In this document: piece after piece, positions 57,060 through 64,000 of the stretch
How the letters are laid out: every line of letters begins with the position of its first letter
Position numbering within the stretch: position 1 is the first letter of the stretch
Origin: Pseudomonas fluorescens HK44
Lineage (GTDB): Bacteria; Pseudomonadota; Gammaproteobacteria; Pseudomonadales; Pseudomonadaceae
DNA: 64,000 nucleotides
Assembly (NCBI RefSeq): GCF_000217955.3
Contig: NZ_AFOY02000015.1
Location: 682,001-746,000, forward strand
Direction: 5' to 3'
Notes under the pieces: generated by a model
Seen by the model: only the letters and a program-made list of their open reading frames with translations
The model's database searches: none
What the model was told of the DNA's origin: nothing
Translations under genes and position numbers: made by a program

Positions 57060-58004
57060 TTACCTCGCGTTGCTGGCGCCGACCGGAGATTCCGGCTGGA
57101 GCTTCAGGTAGAAGTAGAACAACACCAGCGTAATCACGATCAGCAAGGCGGCGCCGGCACTGGCCAGGCCCCAGTTGAGGAACGACTGCACCTGCTGAAT
57201 GATGAATTCCGGCAGCATCATGTTTTGTGCGCCACCCAGCAGCGCCGGGGTCACGTAGTAACCGAGGGACATCACGAACACCATCAGGCCACCGGAAAAC
57301 AGCCCCGGCCGGCATAGCGGCAGGAACACCCGGAAGAAGTTGGTCCAGGGGCTGGCACCGCAGATCGAGCCGGCTTGCAGGATCATCGGGTCGATGGCCT
57401 GCATGGTCGCCTGCAACGGCAGCACGATGAACGGGATCATGATGTAGCTCATGCCGATCACCACACCGGTCAGGTTATGCACCATCTCCAGTGGCTGATC
57501 AATGATGCCCATCGCCATCAGTGCCTTGTTGATCACCCCGGACGCTTGCAACAGCACCAGCCAGGAGTAAGTCCGTGCCAGCAGGCTGGTCCACATCGAC
57601 AGCAGCACGATGTTCAGGACCCAGCGGCCCCAGCCACGGGGCACCAGCGTGATCGCCCAGGCCAAAGGAAAGCCCAGCAGCAGGCTGAACAGGGTCACCA
57701 GTCCAGCCACCGAGAAGGTATTGAGCAGCACCCGTGCATAGGCCGAGTTGGCGAACAGCTGCTCGTAGTTGCCCAGCCCCGGGACCGGTTCCAGCACGCC
57801 CCGCAACAGCAGGCCGATCAACGGCGCCAGAAAGAACAGGCCAAGGAACAGCAGGGCGGGGAGCAGATTACTCGCGCCACGCCAGCGCTGTGCCAGTGAC
57901 GGGGATTGCTTCATCACAGCCGCCTTGCCTGGGGACGAGCCGGCAGCGTCAGAGACGCCCCCGGTCGCGATGGAGTGACTGGACGCAGTGGCCGTCATCT
58001 TCAT
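57060..58004 (-). CDS. Polyamine-type ABC transporter permease (PotB-like)
   Basis: A 314-residue permease with six spans, first near LLPALLFLGLFFLAPLIGLL, and the transport loop ILQAGSICGASPWTNFFRVF. I choose the ATG at 58004, which overlaps the binding-protein stop by four bases; an internal ATG at 57914 (MKQSPSLAQRW) would remove a low-complexity N-terminal tail and cannot be excluded. Confidence 0.9.
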   Translation of the reverse strand: MKMTATASSHSIATGGVSDAAGSSPGKAAVMKQSPSLAQRWRGASNLLPALLFLGLFFLAPLIGLLLRGVLEPVPGLGNYEQLFANSAYARVLLNTFSVAGLVTLFSLLLGFPLAWAITLVPRGWGRWVLNIVLLSMWTSLLARTYSWLVLLQASGVINKALMAMGIIDQPLEMVHNLTGVVIGMSYIMIPFIVLPLQATMQAIDPMILQAGSICGASPWTNFFRVFLPLCRPGLFSGGLMVFVMSLGYYVTPALLGGAQNMMLPEFIIQQVQSFLNWGLASAGAALLIVITLVLFYFYLKLQPESPVGASNAR

Positions 58005-59026
58005 TTGACTAGCCATTCGTTCCACCGTGTCGCGATGGCCGGACCGTTCTTGGCCCAGTACGCGAAATCAAGAGTGATCTGATCTTTAGCGTAGGCAGTC
58101 GGCAGGTTAGGGGCCAGCACCGAATCCAGGCGCGCCACGCTGTCGACGTTGACCGGCGCATAGGCGGTCAGGTTGGAGAAATCGGCCTGGCCTTTGGCGC
58201 CGCTGGCGTTGGCCAGGAATTTCATGGCCGCTGCCTTGTTCTTCGTGCCTTTAGGCACCACCAGAATGTCGGCCATGACCAGGTTCTGTTTCCAGCTCAC
58301 GCCCACCGGTGCGCCATCTTCTTGCAGGGCGTGGATCCGACCGTTCCAGAACTGCCCCATGCTCGCTTCGCCAGAGGCCAGCAGTTGTTGCGATTGAGCA
58401 CCGCCACCCCACCAGACGATATCTTTCTTGATGGTGTCGAGTTTCTTGAAGGCACGGTCCAGGTCCAGCGGATAGAGCTTGTCCGCGGCTACGCCATCGG
58501 CCAGCAGGGCCAGTTCAAGCACACCTGGGCTCGGCCATTTGTAGAGGGCACGTTTGCCGGGATAGGTCTTGGTGTCGAACAGCGCGGTCCAGTCCTGAGG
58601 TTTGCTGGCGCCGAGCTTGCTCTCGTTGTAGCCGAGGACGAAGGAGAAGAAGAACGAACCGACGCCGTGATCGGAGACGAACCGCGGGTCGATTTTGTCG
58701 CGCTGGATCACGGAAAAATCGAGGGGCTCGAGCAAGCCTTCGGAGGCTGCGCGCAAGGCGAAGTCGGCTTCGACATCGACCACGTCCCATTGCACGTTGC
58801 CGCTTTCGACCATGGCTTTGAGTTTGCCGTAGTCGGTAGGGCCATCCTGGACCACGGTGATACCGCTGGCCTTGCTGAACGGATCGGCCCAGGCCTGCTT
58901 CTGCGCATCCTGGGTGCTACCGCCCCAACTGACGAAGTTGACGCTTTCAGCCGCCATCAACGCCTGGCTGGTCACGCTAAGCAGTCCCGCAAAAAGTATT
59001 GCGGTTGCAGATTTGTTCAACACCAT
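58001..59026 (-). CDS. Polyamine-type periplasmic binding protein (PotD-like)
   Basis: A 341-residue extracellular binding protein with a signal peptide (MVLNKSATAILFAGLLSV, cleaved near MAAES). The mature part starts VNFVSWGGSTQDAQKQAWAD, followed by WDVVDVEADFALRAASEGLL and PGVLELALLADGVAADKLYP, as in the PotD/PotF group. The ATG at 59026 is used because GAGGGC lies eight bases upstream; a GTG at 59032 is too close to it. An imperfect palindrome containing the shared operator sequence lies about 100 bases upstream. Confidence 0.92.
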   Translation of the reverse strand: MVLNKSATAILFAGLLSVTSQALMAAESVNFVSWGGSTQDAQKQAWADPFSKASGITVVQDGPTDYGKLKAMVESGNVQWDVVDVEADFALRAASEGLLEPLDFSVIQRDKIDPRFVSDHGVGSFFFSFVLGYNESKLGASKPQDWTALFDTKTYPGKRALYKWPSPGVLELALLADGVAADKLYPLDLDRAFKKLDTIKKDIVWWGGGAQSQQLLASGEASMGQFWNGRIHALQEDGAPVGVSWKQNLVMADILVVPKGTKNKAAAMKFLANASGAKGQADFSNLTAYAPVNVDSVARLDSVLAPNLPTAYAKDQITLDFAYWAKNGPAIATRWNEWLVK

Positions 59027-59124
59027 TTTCACGCCCTCATTGTTGTGTTTATGAGCGGGGCTTTTGAGTGCCCGCCTATCGGGAGCAGTAGGTCCATCTG
59101 GTCAGTCACGACTGTCCGGTCTAT

Positions 59125-59147
59125 GGAATATCATATTATGGTATTCC
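59125..59147. promoter_or_regulatory. Shared operator-like palindrome, copy 2
   Basis: A 23-base imperfect palindrome upstream of the transporter operon, with outer arms GGAATA and TATTCC and one mismatched pair. Its minus strand contains GGAATACCATAATA, close to the sites at 55025 and 60399. Probable GntR-family regulator site. Confidence 0.62.
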
Positions 59148-59254
59148 AAACTTTGTGCAAGCACTTTGCTTTACCGGCTATCCGCCAAAAGTGCGATTTA
59201 TGTTCCGTCAGACCGCCGGACAGCGGTCTCTCAGGCAGCCCGGCAGGCCCGTAA

Positions 59255-60364
59255 TCATTCGGTGAAAGGAATACTCTCGACCACTTCCAGGTCGTAACCG
59301 GTCAAACCGGCGTACTTCAACGGTGGGCCGAGATGACGCAGCTTGCGCACGCCGAGTTCCTGCAGAATCTGCGCCCCGGTACCCACTTCAGAATAGATGC
59401 GCGACTGCGAACGGCTGAACTGCCGGGGCGGCTGGGTGAGTTGAGGGACTCGCTCGAGCAGCGCCTGCGATGATTCATGGTTGGCCAGCACCACCACCAC
59501 GCCGCGACCTTCTTCGGCCACCCGCTGTAACGCGGCCCACAACGTCCAGTTGGAGGGACCGTTGTACTCGGCACCCACAAGGTCGCGCAGCGGATCGATC
59601 ACATGCACGCGCACCAGGGTCGGTTTGTCATGGCGTAACTCACCCATGACCATCGCCATGTGTACGCCGCCTTCGATGCGGTCCTCAAAGGTGATCAGCC
59701 GGAAGGTGCCATGCACCGTAGGTAGCTCACGTTCGCCGATGCGCACCACGGTATGCTCAGTGCTGAGGCGATAGTGAATCAGGTCGGCGATGGTGCCGAT
59801 CCTGATCCCGTGCTTGCGCGCGAACACTTCCAGGTCCGGGCGGCGGGCCATGGTGCCGTCATCATTCATCACTTCGACAATCACCGAGGCGGGAGTGAAG
59901 CCGGCCAGGCGCGCCAGGTCGCAACCGGCCTCGGTATGACCGGCGCGGGTCAGCACGCCGCCTTCCTTGGCGCGCAACGGAAAGATGTGGCCGGGTTGCA
60001 CAAGATCGGCAGGCCCGGCGCTGGCGGCGACAGCAGCTGCGACGGTTCGCGCCCGGTCGGCGGCGGAGATACCGGTGGTCACGCCGGTGGCGGCCTCGAT
60101 AGACACGGTGAAGGCGGTGCTGAAGACGCTGCCGTTGCTCGGCACCATCTGCTCCAGCCCAAGGCGTTGGCAGTGCTCGTCAGTCAAGGTCAGGCAGATC
60201 AGGCCACGGGCTTCACGGGCCATGAAGCTGATGGCCTCGGGCGTGCAACAGTCGGCGGCGAGCAGCAGGTCGCCTTCGTTTTCCCGATCCTCGTCATCAA
60301 CCAGCAGCACCATTTTGCCGAGGCGATAATCTTCGATGATTTCTTCGATGCTGTTGAAGGCCAT
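59255..60364 (-). CDS. ribB: 3,4-dihydroxy-2-butanone-4-phosphate synthase with degenerate GTP cyclohydrolase II domain
   Basis: A 369-residue RibBA-like protein. Residues about 1-205 are the RibB domain, with the acidic loop VDDEDRENEGDLLLAADCCT and RAGHTEAGCDLARLAG intact, so it should make the butanone phosphate used in riboflavin synthesis. Residues about 210-369 have the GTP cyclohydrolase II fold, but the zinc cysteines (normally C-x2-G-x8-C-x-C) are replaced around GELRHDKPTLVRVHVIDPLR, so that activity is probably lost, as in other pseudomonad RibB proteins. ATG at 60364 chosen. Placement in a flavin-monooxygenase cluster suggests dedicated flavin supply. Confidence 0.9.
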   Translation of the reverse strand: MAFNSIEEIIEDYRLGKMVLLVDDEDRENEGDLLLAADCCTPEAISFMAREARGLICLTLTDEHCQRLGLEQMVPSNGSVFSTAFTVSIEAATGVTTGISAADRARTVAAAVAASAGPADLVQPGHIFPLRAKEGGVLTRAGHTEAGCDLARLAGFTPASVIVEVMNDDGTMARRPDLEVFARKHGIRIGTIADLIHYRLSTEHTVVRIGERELPTVHGTFRLITFEDRIEGGVHMAMVMGELRHDKPTLVRVHVIDPLRDLVGAEYNGPSNWTLWAALQRVAEEGRGVVVVLANHESSQALLERVPQLTQPPRQFSRSQSRIYSEVGTGAQILQELGVRKLRHLGPPLKYAGLTGYDLEVVESIPFTE

Positions 60365-60398
60365 GCTGGAACTCTCAGTGTTTGATGGAAATACTTTG

Positions 60399-60414
60399 TG
60401 GTATACCATAATAC
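60399..60414. promoter_or_regulatory. Shared operator-like site, copy 3
   Basis: TGGTATACCATAATAC, in the 71-base gap between the divergent ribB-like and DUF1330-like genes, where one site could control both. It holds the palindrome TGGTATACCA, the form often bound by GntR-family dimers. Confidence 0.68.
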
Positions 60415-60435
60415 AAAACAAGCCGAGAGGTCACT

Positions 60436-60729
60436 ATGAAGGCGTACTGGATTGCACATGTGGATGTTACCGACCCCGATCAATACCTCCATTACACCCA
60501 GCGGGCACCAGCGGCCTTCGCGTTGTACGGTGGTCGGATGCTGGCCCGGGGAGGGCGCAGCGAAGCGCTGGAAGGACGGCCCACACCGCAACGCAGCGTA
60601 GTGATCGAGTTCGATTCCTACGAGCAAGCGTTGGCCTGTTACCACAGCGAGCAGTATCAAGAGGCGAAACGGCACCGCGAGGGCGCAGCTCGGGCCGAAG
60701 TGATCATTGTCGAGGGCGTAGTGCCCTGA
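60436..60729 (+). CDS. DUF1330-like small protein
   Basis: A 97-residue protein beginning MKAYWIAHVDVTDPDQYLHY, with GRMLARGGRSEALEG and VVIEFDSYEQALACYHSEQY, the pattern of the DUF1330 family of dimeric ferredoxin-like alpha-beta barrels. Function is unknown; similar folds include small monooxygenases, isomerases and decarboxylases. It is the only plus-strand gene of the cluster and is divergent from the ribB paralogue across a shared operator, so it is probably induced with it. Confidence 0.85.
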   Translation: MKAYWIAHVDVTDPDQYLHYTQRAPAAFALYGGRMLARGGRSEALEGRPTPQRSVVIEFDSYEQALACYHSEQYQEAKRHREGAARAEVIIVEGVVP

Positions 60730-60752
60730 GCCTGCGCGTTAACCGCTGTAGA

Positions 60753-60808
60753 AGCAAAGCTTGCTCGCGATGGCGTCCCTGAGATCGCTATCACGAGCAA
60801 GCTTTGCT
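60753..60808. repeat. REP-type palindrome between convergent genes
   Basis: AGCAAAGCTTGCTCG (60753-60767) and its exact complement (60794-60808) enclose 26 bases. It lies between the convergent DUF1330-like and Nudix genes and may serve as a terminator for both. Confidence 0.82.
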
Positions 60809-60824
60809 CCCACGGATCAGCGGC

Positions 60825-62143
<1,319 letters not shown>

Positions 62144-62231
62144 GGGGTCCGCTCTGAATGTGGCTGTCCATGCAAAAAGAACACGTCGATCGCTAGATTC
62201 TCCGTGCTCGGTCAGATCAAACAGCCAAGGG

Positions 62232-62621
62232 TTAACTGGAGGCCTCGGCATCGACTTCGGCGAAGGCTTCACGGGCGAGCCGGAAACTGTCTACGGCAGC
62301 GGGGACACCGCAATAAATACCGACCTGAAGCAGAATTTCGCGTATTTGTTCACGAGTCAGCCCGTTACGCAAGGCACCGCGCACATGCAACTTGAGTTCG
62401 TGGGGCCGGTTGAGGGCCGAAATCATCGCCAAGTTTATCATGCTGCGCTCTTTAAGCGACAAACCCTCACGGCCCCAAACGTGGCCCCAGCAGTATTCGG
62501 TGACCAGCTCCTGCAGCGGTCGGGTGAAGTCGTCGGCGTTCTCGATCGAACGGCTCACATAGGCTTCGCCCAACACCTGGGTGCGGATTTTCAGCCCTTG
62601 TTCATATTTCTCGTTGCTCAT
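62232..62621 (-). CDS. Carboxymuconolactone-decarboxylase family protein
   Basis: A 129-residue all-helical protein of the PcaC/AhpD superfamily, with VTEYCWGHVWGREGLSLKER and HVRGALRNGLTREQIREILL. Members include gamma-carboxymuconolactone decarboxylase and alkylhydroperoxidase-like proteins; the CxxC pair of AhpD is absent here, so the PcaC-like side is more likely. It overlaps the aldehyde dehydrogenase stop by four bases and may process a ring-cleavage product. Function in this cluster is not established. Confidence 0.88.
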   Translation of the reverse strand: MSNEKYEQGLKIRTQVLGEAYVSRSIENADDFTRPLQELVTEYCWGHVWGREGLSLKERSMINLAMISALNRPHELKLHVRGALRNGLTREQIREILLQVGIYCGVPAAVDSFRLAREAFAEVDAEASS

Positions 62622-64000
62622 CGTTGTGTGCTCCCGAAGTCGTCGAGCCCACCCATCAGGGTGTATTTGAGTTCCAGATAATCCTCGATGCCGTACTTGG
62701 AACCTTCGCGGCCCAGGCCTGAGGATTTGATGCCGCCAAACGGCGCGACCTCGGTGGAGATCAGCCCTTCGTTGATCCCGACCATGCCGTACTCCAGCGC
62801 CTCACTCATGCGCCAGGCACGGCCCAGATCACGGGTATAGCAATAAGCGGCGAGGCCGAACTCGGTGTCGTTGGCCAGGTGTACGGCTTCGGCTTCCGTG
62901 TCGAAGCGGAACACCGCCGCGAGTGGGCCGAAGGTTTCTTCCCGGGCGACCTTCATCTGCGTGGTGATGCCGGCCAGTACCGTGGGCTGAAAGAACCCGT
63001 GCCCGAGTGCGTGACGCTCACCGCCGCAGAGCAATCGGGCGCCTTGGGCAAGCGCGTCCTGCACGTGGTCTTCGACCTTGGCCACGGCACGCTCGTTGAT
63101 CAGTGGACCCTGATTCACGTTGGCGTCGAAACCGCTGCCAACGTGCAGTTGTTTTACGCGCTCGGCCAAGCGAGCGACAAAGGCGTCGTGAATACCGCCC
63201 TGGACCAGGAAGCGATTAACGCAGACACAGGTTTGCCCGGCGTTGCGAAATTTGGCAATCAGCGCACCGTCCACCGCGCGCTCCAGATCCGCGTCGTCGA
63301 ACACGATGAAGGGCGCATTTCCCCCCAGCTCCAGCGACACCTTCTTCAGCGTCGGCGCGCACTGCGCCATCAACAGTTTGCCGATGGCGGTGGAACCGGT
63401 GAACGACAGTTTGCGCACCAAGGGGCTGGCGGTGAGCTCGGCGCCGATCGCAACCGCGTCGCCGGTAATCACGTTGAAAATGCCCGGTGGAATCCCGGCC
63501 TGTTCGGCCAGCACAGCCATGGCCAGGGCCGAGAACGGGGTTTCCGGTGCCGGTTTGACGATGCACGGGCAACCGGCGGCCAGCGCCGGACCGGCTTTGC
63601 GGGTGATCATCGCCGCCGGGAAGTTCCACGGAGTGATGGCCGCAACCACGCCAATCGACTCTTTGCTGACCACAATGCGCGCATCAGCTTTGTGGCTGGG
63701 AATGGTGTCGCCATAGATGCGTTTGGCTTCTTCGGCGAACCACTCGATGAAGCTCGCGGCGTAGAGGATTTCACCCTTGGCTTCGGCCAGTGGCTTGCCT
63801 TGTTCGAGGGTGAGGATTTCGGCCAGGGCGTCGGCATGTTCCAGCATCAGTGCGTGCCAGCGCTTGAGCGTCTGGCTGCGTTCCTTGGCCGTCAACGCAC
63901 GCCATGCCGGCCAGGCCTTGTTGGCGGCGGCGATGGCTTGGCGTGCGTCGCTGGCGCCAAGGTTGGGCACCCGGCCGATCAGTTCGCCGGAGGCTGGATT
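62618..64000 (-). CDS. NAD(P)-dependent semialdehyde dehydrogenase, GabD-like (cut by window end)
   Basis: An aldehyde dehydrogenase whose N-terminus lies beyond the window; 460 residues plus the stop codon are visible. It has PWNFPAAMITRKAGPALAAG, FTGSTAIGKLLM, the catalytic glutamate in VSLELGGNAPFIVFDDADLE and the catalytic cysteine in FRNAGQTCVCVNRF. Sequence and the terminal GGIKSSGLGREGSKYGIEDY match succinate/glutarate-semialdehyde dehydrogenases. It would oxidise the semialdehyde end product of the pathway to a dicarboxylate for the TCA cycle. Confidence 0.92.
   Translation of the reverse strand, partial: NPASGELIGRVPNLGASDARQAIAAANKAWPAWRALTAKERSQTLKRWHALMLEHADALAEILTLEQGKPLAEAKGEILYAASFIEWFAEEAKRIYGDTIPSHKADARIVVSKESIGVVAAITPWNFPAAMITRKAGPALAAGCPCIVKPAPETPFSALAMAVLAEQAGIPPGIFNVITGDAVAIGAELTASPLVRKLSFTGSTAIGKLLMAQCAPTLKKVSLELGGNAPFIVFDDADLERAVDGALIAKFRNAGQTCVCVNRFLVQGGIHDAFVARLAERVKQLHVGSGFDANVNQGPLINERAVAKVEDHVQDALAQGARLLCGGERHALGHGFFQPTVLAGITTQMKVAREETFGPLAAVFRFDTEAEAVHLANDTEFGLAAYCYTRDLGRAWRMSEALEYGMVGINEGLISTEVAPFGGIKSSGLGREGSKYGIEDYLELKYTLMGGLDDFGSTQR

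Overview
The window looks like chromosome from a fluorescent pseudomonad (Pseudomonas fluorescens group). This is inferred from high-GC coding sequence, REP palindromes of the type common in that group, and gene sets familiar from it: an arnBCADTEF-ugd operon, an mdcABCDEGHLM malonate cluster with a nearby LysR gene, cynTS, and arginine succinyltransferase with CtlX. No rRNA, tRNA, CRISPR array or prophage was recognised.

Layout. 1-3.7 kb: branched-chain acyl-CoA catabolism (two acyl-CoA dehydrogenases, an enoyl-CoA hydratase, a 3-hydroxyisobutyryl-CoA hydrolase). 4.1-9.9 kb: a basic-amino-acid ABC importer, an Lrp-type regulator, a CtlX guanidino-group hydrolase and arginine N-succinyltransferase, together an arginine/citrulline uptake and catabolism unit. 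9.95-11.1 kb: an HPP-family membrane protein and a degraded gene scar joining an argininosuccinate-lyase-like start to a major-facilitator transporter end. 11.2-21.7 kb: the lipid A aminoarabinose operon on the minus strand, ending in an extra family-39 glycosyltransferase. 22.1-25.9 kb: a ferric-iron ABC importer with a Fur-box palindrome upstream. 26.2-33.1 kb: another family-39 glycosyltransferase, a second ArnT, a PmrG/Ais-like phosphatase and a two-component system, suggesting a second envelope-modification module. 33.2-41.0 kb: an RND efflux operon flanked by its own response regulator and sensor kinase. 41.3-43.2 kb: small proteins, cyanase and carbonic anhydrase. 43.6-53.2 kb: malonate decarboxylase and MadLM transporter, then an IS110/IS1111-type insertion sequence abutting a REP arm, then the probable mdcR.

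53.4-64.0 kb is the least explained region: a luciferase-like flavin monooxygenase, a flavin reductase, a polyamine-type ABC importer, a RibB paralogue with a degenerate GTP cyclohydrolase domain, a DUF1330-like protein, a Nudix hydrolase, a GntR regulator, a carboxymuconolactone-decarboxylase-like protein and a GabD-like semialdehyde dehydrogenase. Three intergenic regions here share one operator-like sequence (GGTATACC[A/G]TAATAC and a variant), which suggests a single GntR regulon. I infer an uptake and flavin-dependent oxidation pathway ending in a semialdehyde; the substrate cannot be read from the sequence.

Start codons were chosen by Shine-Dalgarno spacing, operon overlap and family length. 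Functional names rest on recognising family motifs by eye, not on searches.
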